A DNA stretch of 64,000 bases, from NCBI GenBank assembly GCA_028023455.1, contig JAQFVV010012507.1, positions 3,882,901 through 3,946,900 of the forward strand, given 5' to 3'. Under the pieces are notes generated by a model. That model saw only the letters and a list, made by a program, of their open reading frames with translations, did no database searches and was not told the DNA's origin. The DNA comes from Epiperipatus broadwayi. Taxonomy: Eukaryota; Onychophora; Udeonychophora; Euonychophora; Peripatidae. Positions 11,146 to 29,729 of the stretch are shown one piece after another. Both the position numbers and the translations under genes were made by a program. Positions within the stretch are counted from its first letter, which is position 1; each line of letters starts with the position of its first letter.

Positions 11146-12012
11146 CTTAATAAATAAGCCATTATATGCAATCTTAAGTTAATTTGTTTTGAAGTTTCCT
11201 ATATTATTATATTTTGCATTAGTAGATAAGTTTGTTGTATTATTTAAAAAAAAAACTTTTACCTACAAAATACATACAGAAACTATATTTTAAATTAGTT
11301 ATCTATTTTATTAGCAAATAATTAGAATATTCTTTTATATAACCCTAATTAATAGAAAACATCACGGAATATAAATATCACCATTTTACTTTGGATTTTT
11401 TTTATAGTTTAAAAATCCATTGTAACTTAAATGTCAATAAAATGTATATATTTTTTAATTAAATTTGGTTTTCCTATATTTTCTTTTACGAGGTCGACAC
11501 TTATTATTGATTTGTGGTCACATGTATCAATTCACTATTGCATTTTGATATTTGCCTTGAGATATTAAATATGCATAACACTAATTTTTCTTTTACCTAG
11601 CCATATTAAATTGGCACTAAATAATATAACATTGTAATGTAAAGAAGAAAAAGATATTTGCATTAAAGGAAACTTTAGAATTATTTGAATAAATTATTCT
11701 AAATATATTTTGAGATCAATAAAATTCTTTTTTTAATTCAGTATATATTTATTTGAAATACACATATATGTAATAGAAGCGTCTTAAATATAAAATACAT
11801 TTTACCTTTTATGAGTTTAGCTAATCAGAAGTGAGAGATTTAATTTATTGATGTATTATTTATAGTTACTATTTTTGGCTTGCTCGTTCGTAGGGAATAT
11901 TAAGTAAAAAAAGCTAACTTTATTTCCCCATTATTTTATACATATAGTAGTTTTGCCACCAAATACTATGGAATATTTGAGGAATCAGCTTTCCACATTA
12001 TTTACCATTACA

Positions 12013-12348
12013 GTTCTGGCATCCAGACATAATAGTCTACTAAACATTTTGTATAGTTATAATTGTATTTTTATTTTTAGTGTGACCTGATAGGTGATTG
12101 AAACACCCTTATTTTAATAATGATAATTTGCAATAATACTATATTGTGATAATGGTGCATTTTTAATTTATCTATAATTGTCGTTAATATAAAAGAAAAA
12201 TATAGCAAATTTAATGAGGGAAAGCTTCTTTCAGAAAAATTGTATTCCTTAGAAATGATTGATTATTAAAACTAGATAGATTTTTTTTTTTTGCTTTTGT
12301 TAGATGCTTTTCTTTTTAGGCAGCAAGGGAAAGTGTAGCAAGCTCAAG
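12013..12348. other. Element II leader region
   Basis: Follows the 5' LTR. A TGG at 12017-12019 begins tggcatccagac, in the position expected for a primer-binding site, but I cannot assign a tRNA. The rest is AT-rich and noncoding. Confidence 0.3.
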
Positions 12349-12539
12349 GTTATTGCTGTGTTAAACCACTAAACATTACATGATCACTATCTCATACTAG
12401 CACATAATTGTTATTAAACTAGGCAAAACTCTCTCCATACAGTAATGCCATCCTGTGCCTTCTGGCATCCATTGATTACTCTAATTGGCACAGGGTGGCA
12501 CTACTGTATGGAGAGAGTTTTGCCTAGTTATTGCTGTGT
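12349..12539 (-). mobile_element. Foldback retroposon, family A, copy 3, with 13-bp TSD
   Basis: Body 12362-12526, flanked by perfect gttattgctgtgt at 12349-12361 and 12527-12539. It starts taaaccactaaacattacat (the complement of the family tail). A hairpin follows: aactaggcaaaactctctcc ... gtgcc, a loop of about 27 bp, then the complement ending agagagttttgccta. It sits in the leader of element II, upstream of the coiled-coil ORF. Confidence 0.85.
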
Positions 12540-12590
12540 ATTGGTAAATATATTTTATATTGTAAAATGTTTATTTAAAAAACTTTTTTC

Positions 12591-13860
12591 TTGTGCTTTG
12601 TTTTACTAATTATGACTGGTGTTAATAATATGTTAAATGAATCTAGCCCTGGTAGTTTTGAAATTGTGAAGATGTTTCAGGTTATAATGAATGAATTTGA
12701 GGCTCTCAAAACTAAAATCAATGCAAATTTAAAAGAGATGGATGCAAAAATGGATGCAACATTAAAGAAGATGAATGTTAACTCAAAAAAATTAATATCT
12801 GATTTAATAACTGAATTAAATGATAAAATTGATATCAAATTTGAGGAGTCCAAAATTAAAATTCAAGCATTAAAGTTAGAATTAATAGCTAACTAAGAAG
12901 GATCTACAGCTGAAATTAATAACAGGATAGATAAGATAGAAAAAAGTGACCAAGAATTCCAGGATAAATCAGAGGTTATGTTTGATCAGTTTCAGAATAA
13001 GTTTTCTTAATGTTGAAATGAATGGAATGCTGAGTTTGTGAATATAGAAAAATGCAAACTAAAACTGAAACCAGATTAAAGAAAATGGAGTATTCTCTCC
13101 AAGCTCTACATTTAGATATAGTTAAGAAATGAGAATGATATGCTAATAAAAGTAGTAATAATGAAATATAAAGAGGATGTGAAAAATAATAATTTTGAGA
13201 TCAATAATTCTTCAATGAATAGTGAAGAAGTTGCTTTTGATGTAGAAAAATTTGAATTTGAGAATGATAACTTGAAAATTGGAAGTTTTTTATTACTGAA
13301 GGTTTAATAAAGCAGAAGCTTAGGGATGATAGTTTTGAAGTTGAGAATTTTTTAAATAAGGAAGAAAATGTCATTGTAATAAACCAATTTTATTTTGAAA
13401 ATAGTACCATTATGAGTTTAAAGTGTGTTGACAAGTTTTATTCAAATGATAATCATGAAGATAGTGATTCTACTTCTGATGGGAGAAATTTTAAGACTGA
13501 TGAAAATGTAAATCTATTACATTAATTAATTCTTTATAAAGAGTTTGTGAATAATACATATTGAAAGGATTTAAACATTAAAAAATGTTATATCAAGATA
13601 TATGGCCGTAAAGAGTTATATAAGAAACACAATATTATCAGCAGATTTAGTCTTTTACATTCTATAGTTACTAATGGCAGGGTGAACATGAAATGTTTAA
13701 TTTATAATGCTATAGATTTTGAAAGTATAATTTGTCAAGATAAATTAAAATGTATAAGTAGATATGACTATAGTGAATAATATTTGGCTCATGATCGAGG
13801 AGGCAGTGGCGATTTTTGTTTAATATAAAGAATCTATGTTTGTAGATGAATTATGCAATG
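12591..13860 (+). pseudogene. Coiled-coil gag-like ORF of element II, broken
   Basis: 12591-12896 is open for 101 codons. From about residue 20 it is a heptad-type coiled coil (FEALKTKINANLKEMDAKMD...). After a TAA near 12893 the theme continues (NRIDKIEKSDQEFQDKSE). An acidic stretch is open around 13129-13306 (NNNFEINNSSMNSEEVAFDV). A basic C-terminal part appears near 13580-13780 (IYGRKELYKKHNIISRFSLL). No zinc knuckle, protease or RT is seen. The order coiled coil, acidic, basic matches the ORF at 52.6-53.4 kb, so a structural RNA- or particle-binding role is plausible but inferred. Confidence 0.55.
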
Positions 13861-14451
13861 TGTTGCTAGGAACTTATGCAATTTATCTAATCTTAGTGTT
13901 ATGTTTTATAAATATCCAGTAAAAATGAAATTTGAAATGGCAATCTTTATACTGAAAGCTTTTATCCTTTTCAATAACTACTTGCTTGTATTTAAGATCA
14001 TAGCTAACAGAAAGAGAACTTATAATTCTGAAGGGCTGATGCCTATTGTATTGTTCTGAATTAAAATAATATATTTTGTTTAATTTATAAAATTTGCCTA
14101 TATATAAGCTTAGTTAAAATAGAGTGTCTATATTTGTTTATACACACAATATTATTATAATCAAATTTATTGCTTTTTTGTTATAAGAAATATATATATA
14201 ATTTTAATAAGTAGTAATAAAGCATATTAATATAAAGTTAATATTTATTAAATCATCGTGCTTTAAACCAATGTAATTCGTATATTTGCTTCTTATAAAT
14301 TTGAAAAAATAGAGAAAATACTATAATTAAGTTAATACTTAAAATAACTTACTTGTTGTAGTGAGGTGTTTTAATCTTCTAAATTAATATTCGTTATTAC
14401 AGATTATTCCCTGTTATTATCCATTTTACTAAGGTTTTTTTTATTATTTTC
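13861..14451. other. Element II interior, noncoding
   Basis: The short frame 13853-14059 resembles no known protein. Otherwise this is AT-rich sequence leading to the purine tract. Confidence 0.4.
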
Positions 14452-14466
14452 AAAAGGGATGAGAAG
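14452..14466 (+). promoter_or_regulatory. Polypurine-tract-like primer site, element II
   Basis: aaaagggatgagaag directly precedes TGTAGTAG, the likely start of the 3' LTR. In LTR elements such a tract primes plus-strand DNA synthesis. Confidence 0.45.
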
Positions 14467-16738
14467 TGTAGTAGTTAAAAAAAGATGTACGTGAGCTTTA
14501 AGAAAAACTTTCCCCCATTTTAATGTATATAGTTACAGTCCAAAAAATAATTTGATTTTAAAAATTGATACAAATAAACTTTCTTTTGTAATCTTTGCTT
14601 TTTTTATTTTGTCAAGAATTATCATTCAGGAAAACAACTAAAGATCAGATTGTAAATGAACTCTAAATTTGGAACTTTAGATTTTAAATAAAACAAAAGA
14701 AGAAATAAAGATGTTATTTTCATTAATAATAATTTTATTATGAATTCTTGCTTGGCTTTTTTTTTCTTTTAGCATTCCCGAAAGAAGTATTCTTTTAAAA
14801 CCACAAAAATAACATTTAAAAATACTTTTTCTGCTTTATTATGTAATATGTGTTTGAAAACATCCCATACAATTATTTTTGATGTGAATGGTTATACTTA
14901 TTAAGGTTTATATAATGATTATTAAAGTTTATTATCATTATAAAATTTAAATCTTATAAATATGTCATTCCAAAGTAAAAAGAATTGTGTTGATATATTG
15001 CGAGTCATTAAGGATACAAACACTAGATGCAAGGTGTTGATAAATTTAATTTGGTGCATGAATAATTTAAATAGTGGCCTTTGTTTACTTGGCATTGTGA
15101 TATACAGTAATATATACTTTTTATTTATACATGAGAAAGTGAATTTATTTTACAACAACGTTTTTTTCTGAGAGATATGAATTGCTCTCATTGTATAATT
15201 TTTTTATGTAAAAGATGATATGCATGAATATATGTATTAATATAGGTACTTTACTTTTGCTACTTATTAAATAAGCCATTACTTGCAATTCTAAGTTAGT
15301 TTACTTAGAAGTTTTCTATATTATATTTTGTATCAGTAGATAAGTTGCATACACGATTTAAAAAAAAACTTTTATCTGCAAAATACTATAGAAACTATAT
15401 TCTAAATTAGTTATTTATTTCATGAGCAAATAATTATAATATTCCTTTATGTGGCATTTGAACTCACACTTTCACATGACCCTCAATTCTCCATGCCATC
15501 TCATACTGCTGACCCACCTGATCACACACATGTTGAAATGATAAATAATCACCAATATACATATTTCATGCTAAACCAGCAATCATCAGTTGGTCCAGAT
15601 TACTATCTCCACACATATATACAATCAGTGTTCAGCTTTATATTAAGATAGCCAATCCTCATACTTTAATGGACAGGTTTCAAACTACTCCAACTCACAA
15701 CTCTTCAGCCTTCCATTTTATTAAAAATCTAATGATGTAATGTTCAATGCCTACCTTAAGTCTGAAGAGTTGTGGGTTGGAATAGTTTGAAGTCTGTCCA
15801 TTAAAGTATGAATATTGGCTTTATTAATATAAAGCTGAGCACTGATTATATATATATGTGTGTGGAGATAGTAATCTGGACTAATAGTTGATTGCTGGTT
15901 TAGCATGAAATACATATATTGGTGATTTTTTATCTTTTCAACATGTATGTGATCAGATGGATCAGCAATATGAGATGGCATGGAGAGTTGAGAGTCATGT
16001 GAAAGTGTGAGTATATTCTTTTATATAACCTTAGATAAGATTTTTTTTCAGCTCATAGAAAACATTGCTGAATCTAAATAACACCATTTTACTTTGGATT
16101 TTTATATTTTGAAAAGCTGTAGTAATTTCATATTATTGATAATATCAAATCACTTAAATGTCAATAAAAAGTATATATTTTTAAATCAAATTTGTTTTTC
16201 ATATTTTTTTTTTGGTAAGATTGACCCTTATTATTGATTTAGAGTCTCGTGTATCAGATTCACTATGGCATTTTAATATTTACCCTGAGATATTAAATAC
16301 CATACACTAATATTTTCTTTTACCTAGACATATTAAATTGGCATTAAATAATATGACATTGTAATATAAAGAGAAAAATGATGTTTACATTAAAGGACAC
16401 TTTAGAATTATCTGTTTATTTATTCTAAATATATTTCAAGATCAATAAAATGCCTCTTTTATTTTGGTGAATGTTTATTTGAATTAGGTATATATGTAAT
16501 AGAAGTAATAGATAAAATATGTCTTATCTTTCATGAATTTAGCTAGTCAAAAGTGAGACATTTATTATTATTGATCTATTATTTATAGTTACAGATTTTG
16601 GCTTGCTCAGTTTGTAGAGAATATTAAGTAAGAACAGCCACCTTCACTTCCCCATTATTTTATATATGTGGTACAGTTTGCCACTCAAATATGTGGAATA
16701 TTTGAAGGGCCAGCTTCCTGCATTATCTGCCATTACTA
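14467..16738 (+). repeat. 3' LTR of element II
   Basis: Diverged direct copy of 10133-12012. It lacks the foldback at 10.9 kb but carries its own insertion at 15451-16012. It ends ccattacta against the (AT)n array at 16739-16763. Confidence 0.65.
15439..16024. mobile_element. 562-bp foldback element, family B, with 12-bp TSD inside the LTR
   Basis: Body 15451-16012. The direct repeats atattcctttat (15439-15450) and atattcttttat (16013-16024) differ at one base, and the empty site atattcttttat is present in the sister LTR at 11327-11338. The inverted arms, about 240 bp each, begin actcacactttcacatga and end with its complement; the loop is near 15720-15750. The two opposed short frames at 15451-15651 and 15751-15981 are the same arm read twice, not genes. 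Related arms occur at 22.1 and 38.45 kb. Confidence 0.9.
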
Positions 16739-16763
16739 TATATATATATATATATATATATAT
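16739..16763. repeat. (AT)n array between two LTR-type units
   Basis: About 25 bp of TA repeats separates the end of element II from the TGTACCC start of the next unit. Confidence 0.9.
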
Positions 16764-22090
<5,327 letters not shown>

Positions 22091-22330
22091 TAATCCAAGC
22101 AGTGATTATGTGTGTATACATATATATGTGTGTGAGAAAGAAAAATTATGATATGGCCCAACTGATATCCAAGCATTGATTATGTGTGTATATATATGTG
22201 TGTGAAAGATTATGATATGGCCCAACTGATGAATGATGGTTCTGCATTGTGGATCATTTATATTTTTCACATGTGGGTAGTCATGTGTATTAGATGTTTA
22301 TAATAGAGTCACGGATGAATATAGACAGTC
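22091..22330 (+). mobile_element. Foldback family B, single-arm fragment with an internal duplication
   Basis: The block tgattatgtgtgtat...tatatgtgtgtga...gatatggcccaactgat occurs twice (about 22097-22167 and 22171-22229). It is followed by ggttctgcattgtggatcat and tttttcacatgtg, matching the right arm of the 15.45-kb and 38.45-kb elements (gctggttcagca..., ctttttcacatgt). No opposite arm is present. Confidence 0.5.
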
Positions 22331-23180
22331 CAAATCCCCGTATTATACATATATATAAGCAATACAAATATTTCATTATAACATTTAACATATCATAATT
22401 GTGTTATGAAGTGCGTTCAAATTTAAGCTAAGAAAACTAGGTTGTTGTTTTTTTAAGATTACAAGCAAAATAATTTTTTCATTCAAGTATCCAGTCATTC
22501 TCAATCACAAAAGCGATCCAATATTTGTCAATAAATTGGTGCGTACCTATTCTTTCTTATAGGATAAAATAATAATGGAAAAACATCAAATCTTCCTTAC
22601 TGGCAATTGAAATCCTTCTGCAAGTAATGCCATCTTCTTTACGATTTTCTTTCCTGGGAATTAATGGCAGAAAGATTTTGCCTTGCATTGAGTTATTTAA
22701 AGATTGTTGCAAATACTACTTATAAATTAAGTTTATAAAAAAAAGATTACAGAATTTTAGAAACAAAGAATTATTTTATAAAATGAATCAATATAATCTT
22801 ATTTAAGTATTTGCACAAAGCAAATAAATTGATTTTTATACTGTTTTTCTTTTAAAAAAAATAAATCATTTGTAATTTATAATTTTCAACGTTAATATGA
22901 TTTTGATTTTTTTATTATAGTTATTATCTCTAAAGTATGATTTCAATGATTATTATATATTTAATTACATTTTAAAAGATAAAATATTGCAAAAGCTAAT
23001 TAAAGATTAAGTTACAAAAAACTATTTGTTTCATTAAAAATTACATATATATATACTTGATTACAATGTTCTATGTTTCATTTGTATATATTGTGCCATT
23101 ACAATTTAGTCACTAGCTAAATTTATAGTAATGTGCATGTGAGGAAATGTAAAACCAAAAATCACCATCACATTTTTATA
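22331..23180. other. AT-rich DNA, nothing recognised
   Basis: No ORF or repeat assignable. Confidence 0.5.
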
Positions 23181-23184
23181 TAAC

Positions 23185-23270
23185 CATAAAAGAAGCTGTA
23201 GGGCATCCAAGTTCAAACCCTACCAGATCAAAATTTTAAACGCTTTAGACAGAAAGAGAGTGGGACAGAA
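23185..23270 (+). repeat. Possible tRNA-derived SINE fragment
   Basis: agttcaaaccc at 23210-23220 fits a pol III B box, and gctgtagggcatccaa before it resembles the T-arm side of a tRNA. No A box is convincing. It may be chance. Confidence 0.25.
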
Positions 23271-26085
23271 ATTATATGTTTTACTTGTTTGTGTGTTAAT
23301 AAATCTCAAAAAGAGCAGTACACACATTTAATATCTAAATTTTCTGTTAAAAAGCAAAGTTATAATGCATACGTATGAGCAGTGTATGTGTAAGTTATTT
23401 AATTGTTTTATATTTCAAATATTAAACACTTTGACTTTCTTTAAAACTAACCTATGCTTGATCAATTTTAATATCTTATTCTATACTTCTATTTTGCTTT
23501 TCTATAATTGTAATTGGGATTTAAAAGCTAAGGATTTAATTTTAAATGTTAGGGTTATAATTTCTGAACTAGCATTTATATTATTAGTCAACCAGATTTA
23601 TAAATGATTGGAATAATGGCAGTGTGTATGCTTGGATATATTACATACATAAACTACATTTTTTATTTATTAAATATTGAAAAAAAATTGAGAAAATCTG
23701 TTAAATTATTTTTTTTTATTTTTTTATTCAACAGTTTGTACTAGAAGGGTTAAATCTGTCAAATTATTTTTTTTGCAATTTTGTGTTAAGAGAAAATATC
23801 TGTTGAATCAGGTATCTATTTTTGTAGCAGTTTTGTTTTTATAAATGATTATTTGTTATTTGGAGCTTAAACTTTTTGTGAGGTCTGATTTTGAAATAGT
23901 CTCACCTAGAGATTAAGGGAAAGAAACTCCGATTTTAAATATTGCAGATAGACGTGAAAAAAAAGTCAGAAAAATGATCAGGTCTATTTTTTTTTTAAAA
24001 CAAAAGTGTCTGGAAAAAAGAAACAGGTGTGCGATTTTTGTGTTCCTGGGAAAGGATTGAACTCTTCAGTTGAAAAACAATTTAGTTGAAAATAAATTAG
24101 AGATCTAATTAAAACGAATTTGTCCAAAAATAGCAAGTGATGCTATCTCTTATTGGTTAAGTTAGCTAAAAATTGGAGATAAAAAGCTGTCTGGAAAAAT
24201 CAGTTGAATTATTATTGTGATTATGATTCAGATTATTAGACTATTAAATTGAATGTTGAAAATATAAGAAATAATTGGCTAGAAAAATTATATGTATGTC
24301 CCATCTTTGCCTGACCATCTGTAAAGCTGCACATCATATAGGAAAGAAAAGATGTCTTGTCTGAAAATAATATTCTATACCTTTCAACTGACCAGAGAAA
24401 TAAGATGTTTTTCATAGAAGGAAGAAAGCATTCACCTGCATTCGATGAAAGATGAATTAATCTACCGATAAATATTAATCATCAAGTCCAATTAATTGTT
24501 CCAACAACTGAGTTTAAATCCAAAAAATTTATAACATGAAAACATCTGCTGTATTTCATTCACTAAAAAATAATGCTTGACAGGAAGAGACGAAAAATTG
24601 ATATAATGATTTCCAAATTATCCACTAAAGCAAATAACCTCAATAGGATCCTCATCATCAAATAATTATATACTTCAAGAAAGTGATTGTTCCAAAGAAC
24701 ACGGAAATTGTTGCTGCCAAGTATAGACAGTATACAAGACAAGTGAACCCTTGGATTGGTAATATGACTTTTATATCTATTTTCTTTATGAAATCAGAGT
24801 ATTAATAAAAATTTAGTAATAAAGTGACATATTTTATTTAAAGAATTTTTAAAGACAATTCAGATCGATGGAAACCAAGAATGTCTTAATAATAATAGCT
24901 TTGAACTACATAAATGATTTTGAATGTATCAAAATTTATTTGTTTATTAATTTTACAGTTATGAAATATTAATGTGTAATATAATTTTTTTTATGGTATT
25001 ATGATTTTAGTTTTAACTAATATATTATTATTATTTTGGGATAAAACACGCACATACATAGTAATATTTTATATGTGTATAATTGTGATTGAATGTGAAA
25101 TAATAGGTGGTGTTAAAATATTAAATTATTTTGTCTTGAGAAAGTATCGATTTCAGCGCTTAGAAGGGAGGGGGAGATAATGATTTAAAACTCTTTTCTA
25201 AGAACTTGATTTTTCTAATTTCTATTAACATTTTTTTTTAACATTCTACTTACATGTTAGATTTATAAGTATGTGTGCTAATGAGCAGATAATATTTTTT
25301 TTCTTGAAATACTTTTCTCATGGAGTGAAAATCATGGTCAATGTGACATCCAACTTAATACAATATACATTTGAAGGGAAAGAGGGAAGAACTTGAAATT
25401 AATCTGAGGATTGTTATATAATCAATTATTATTATTGTTATTATTCATGTCAATTTTCATGTATGTCTATAAAATTTTATGTATATGTTAGAAGTGCAGT
25501 AATAAATATTAGTTTTTTTATTAAATGAGGCGTATATATTTCATTAAGTGTAGTCTTTGTTAAGTGTGATCATTCATCATCATCAGTGGTTGAATATCAG
25601 TTATTTAAGATATAAGTAAATATGCTAAAATTAAGCAATAATTATGAATTTCTTTATAAAAATTAGTTTTATGTTTAGGCTTAGTCCTAGAGCTGTAGTT
25701 GAAACCCTTGTCATTATTGTTTTTATTATCATCATCATCATCATCATCAACATTTTAATTAATGAGCTGTTTAAATGTTTAAAGGCCATAAATAAATATT
25801 AATTTCATAATATTTAGTGATTTCTTAGTATTATTATAACCACATTCCATCATCTATTTCATGCAAGGATGAGTGAATTGCCATCCTAAATTAGTTATAT
25901 ATAATCTGAGCTAGTAAACTTATAGAAATATTGAAACACATTTGTTATTCTAAGATCTAAGAAATAATTTATGTTTAATATACTCCACTTTGGTTTAAAG
26001 ATGTTTTACCTTTACCTAAATATTAATGCGTATAGTGATATGGCTCAAAAAGCAAAATCTCCCATTTTTATTAGAAATAAAGTAC
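23271..26085. other. AT-rich DNA, no gene recognised
   Basis: The 80-codon frame 23365-23607 is hydrophobic and low in complexity (Leu/Ile/Phe/Asn), as expected from AT-rich sequence, and has no family resemblance. The stretch at about 24290-24770 is slightly less AT-rich but has stops in the frames I checked. A short ATC repeat lies at 25728-25747. Confidence 0.5.
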
Positions 26086-26089
26086 CAAA

Positions 26090-26240
26090 AGGCGATTCAA
26101 ACCTGGAACATGTGAAAGGTTATTAGATATAACTGTGTCTAGATTCAGATAATCTAGTGGTGCCCTGCTAGACCATATTCACTTAGTATTTGTTTAAACA
26201 TGCACTTAACATCAAACCAAGAAATGAAAGTGGATAAGAT
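26090..26240 (-). repeat. Possible SINE-like fragment
   Basis: The complement of 26092-26103 is ggtttgaatcgc, a B-box-like sequence, with tctagcagggcaccactaga (about 26150-26175, complement) upstream of it on that strand. Weak evidence only. Confidence 0.25.
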
Positions 26241-29200
26241 CTACTGTCTGTATACCTGAGTTATATTTTATTGAATTACTAGTGTACTCACCTCACGTGA
26301 TTTCATATACCTGAGTTATAATACTTGTTATTAATAATTTGCTTATAATTATTGATAGTGGAATATCTTGAGAAATCCAACGTTATTTTAAATATCGTGA
26401 TCTTATATATTGTAGACAACTCAGGTATGGTAATTCCTTTTGATCAATCCTTAATTTTATTACAATATATATAGGCATTTTATAAAATTTTGTAGTTTTG
26501 TTCTAGTGAATTGTTTTATTATACTTATATAATTCTCTAATAAATAAATATAATCATATTCTTCATTTCAGATTCTTATCCAAATAATAAATGTGATTCT
26601 AGTAAATAATAAGATATGATCCAATTTTTGGGTAATATCATAATACAACAAATAGATTTTAAATTAAAATTAATCATAAAACTGATATTAAAATAATTAT
26701 ATAGCAATTTAGGAAGATATTCACAATACTATGAGTAAGAAAAGAATTTTGTTGCTGCTCGTATATCACATAAAAGGTTCTCTTTCAATCTCAATCGGAA
26801 TAAAATAGTATAATATTACTACCTGAGGATATTATCGAAAAACGTCAATAATATAGATTTTAATAAAGCGACTTTTATAAACTTCTTGTACTTTTATACC
26901 TTCATATTAAAATATATATGTGATTTTGGATTTTCTAATAATGCAGATAATAATACAGATACAAATTCAGAAGTAATAATTAAATCAATATTTTATTAAT
27001 ACTAATAAATATGGTATGGATAAATCATTAATATTTTAATAATATCAGAATTAAATAGTTATCACAAAGTTTAAATAAAATTTAAATTACCAAATAAATA
27101 GATAAATAAATACAATATGATTTAACTATGAATACAGAGAACTCTCATGTTTATTTGTTAATACAGATTTCCCATATGTTACAGTATAAAGTATATTTAA
27201 CGATTTTAACAAATATATCTTACCAGAAATATAATAGGGTTGAATTTTGAAGAAGATGTATAATTTCATAGCCACATAAATATACTTATAAATGTAAACA
27301 TAAAAGATTTTATCAAAGTTTTTAACACATCAGATATACAAAATAAATGTATGACCAACATCAACATATTTAAGTTATTTATATTGCATCAAGAGTAAAG
27401 TAAACATCAAGAAATACAAAAGGCATTATGATGGAATAGACTGAAAATAAACACTTAGTCCAGAAGTATATATAAAAAATTAAGATCTTGTATCTAATCT
27501 TAACAAATAAACTAAGAATAAACCATCCAAAAAAATTGCTGAAAATATAGCATTATTAGCTACCTCTCACCTTAGAAGCGACTACATCTCAAAAACATGA
27601 TAAGAATTATATATATAAATAGCATTAATCCTACTATCCCATATAGAAAGAACAAACATATAATGTGAAAAACTGATAAAATCTAGAATTGTGGTTAAGA
27701 AAAATATACATCTACTTTACTAATTCCTCACTTTATTTATACACACTCTAAACAATTCTATACAAGATATATTTGTAACTTTTGATTATATTTCATGACA
27801 GTAATATATTTTGAGAACTAACATGATTAATATATGACAAATCATATGTAAATAATAAAACTACAATATTATAAATATAATACACTTATAAATAAAACCT
27901 ACATCTAAATATTAATCACCCATTTACCATTTAATAGTTTAAAAGTTGTGAAATTATTGATGTCAGTGCCATTTTGTATCACAATAGTTCAAATAATAAT
28001 TTATCAGACATATTGAAGATTTTATCAAAGTATCTGGATGATATGAATATTAAATATTAGCAAAGCAATTTAGCAAAAATCCGAGGCACTTAAAATAAGT
28101 AAACACTAACATAATCTAAAAGATGATTAAATAACAAAGTATATGTTGAAATAATATAAAATCAAAAATACATAATTTCTTTTGAAGTGATTCAAAATAT
28201 AAAAGAATGAAAAAGTAGTAAGCAGTATTATTTCCTTCTGAAAAACAATACATAGATTCGTGCAAGGGAAATTTTATAAAAGCATAATATATTTTCCACT
28301 GAATTAATGCTAGTTTTACACAGCAACATATAATTTATCAAAAGCACAGCAATCCTTTAAAAGGAATATTCATTATAAAACAATAAGCAAATTGTAAAAT
28401 GCACAGAATGTTTTAATGCAATATTTTATATTTAATCAGCAATAAAATATTTAATAGCAATAAGGTACATTCAAACACTACTATTTATTTCATATTTCCA
28501 AAATAAGACAAAATATTTTCTTAAAATGTGATATTTTATCAGCACATATTTAACATAAGTAAATTCCTGAAAAAATGCAATCTTTCCATTCTGTAATTTT
28601 ATAAATAATAAAATAAATATTTCATCCATTTCAGAATAGAATTATAATGATTTTCATGAGTGTTACTTAAGTAAATTGAATAATAATAATAGAATAATTT
28701 ACTTTTACAAGAAAGCAAAATCATGTATTCTTTTATAATTATTATTATCAAATACTGCTTATATTATTTATAACATTTTGCAAGTTTAGAAAAAGTTCTA
28801 ATTTGACTATAACATTAAATTAAGCTTAGTGAGAATTTTCATAAATAGTAATAATTCAGCATTGCCAATTATACATATATAATTCATTGTAGAATAAACT
28901 ACAATAAACTTAGCTTAAAAATTATGCAAAGTTCTGGTATTCAACATTTTTAAAAGTTTCAATTCCATATAAATTTAAACATGCATAAATAAGCAATTTA
29001 ATATTAGTAAAAGTGCAAGCAATATAATTATATCTTCCATAAATATTCCTGTTGTCACAAAGCATTGTGACAGTGAGGCAATTCTGTAGAGTGATGGATG
29101 GATGAAAGCTAGAGACCCACAAATATTTATTCTAGCAGTGCATGGTAAAACTTTATAAAATAATAAGCAATTATAAAAATTAACACATGGTGAGACTACA

Positions 29201-29729
29201 AAGAAAAATTATGAGGTGAGTAGATCCACATGGTCAGTTACTTAAATATAGTAAGTCAGGTGATAGATAACTAAATTAATAATTGACAATTAAGATGTTA
29301 ATTAACTAATTAATTTATGCTATCCAATTTGGTTGCAAGTTGGATATTCTAAAAATAATTTCTTTTTTAATTAGTTTGTCTATAAATTTTACACAAAACA
29401 ATAGATTAATATTACATCTTGTTACATTATACATTTACAAATTATTATTTAATAAATAAAATTATTATAGCAATAAAAATGCATTTATTTAAATATTTTT
29501 TAAAAATTCTCAAAATATTAATTTAAATACAATATCTTTAAAACATATTTTTTTATAAACAAAACATTACACAATAAAATTTGTTTTAAATATTTTCATA
29601 TTTTAGACATAGAAATTGAAATACAATCATTTTCTCTTTCAAATTTTAGCTTTAAATGAAAACAAATTACATGCATTCACACACACTAAAGATATTTAAA
29701 ATATTATTTGGAAGTAATTAATTTAAAAC
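26241..29729. other. AT-rich DNA, no gene recognised
   Basis: About 3.5 kb without a supportable ORF or repeat. The 66-codon minus-strand frame at 28922-29122 resembles no family I know and has no other support. Confidence 0.5.

Larger units (their letters stand above)
10133..12012 (+). repeat. 5' LTR of element II
   Basis: Begins TGTAATGGT and ends ACCATTACA, a 9-bp terminal inverted repeat. It contains TATAAAAG at 10745-10752 as a probable U3 promoter. It is interrupted by a 219-bp foldback (10915-11133). It aligns over its length with 14467-16738, for example aatctttgctttttt...attttgtcaa and atgaatggttatacttatta in both. Confidence 0.7.
10133..16738 (+). mobile_element. Old non-autonomous LTR retrotransposon (element II)
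   Basis: Two direct repeats of about 1.65 kb (after removing insertions) flank an interior with a broken coiled-coil ORF. The 5' repeat starts TGTAATGG and ends ACCATTACA. A purine tract (aaaagggatgagaag, 14452-14466) sits just before the 3' repeat, and the right end abuts an (AT)n array. No protease, RT, RNase H or integrase is visible. The LTRs differ by many substitutions and small indels, so the copy is much older than the one at 50.7 kb. No target duplication is seen on the left, so the exact ends are uncertain. Confidence 0.7.

Noticed and set aside
15451-15981. Two opposed frames with near-identical proteins (MPSH.ADP.DH.HVE)
   Set aside because: They are the two inverted arms of one foldback element; similarity follows from the palindrome, not from coding.
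23365-23607. 80-codon hydrophobic frame
   Set aside because: Composition is that of AT-rich DNA; no start context, family or repeat support.
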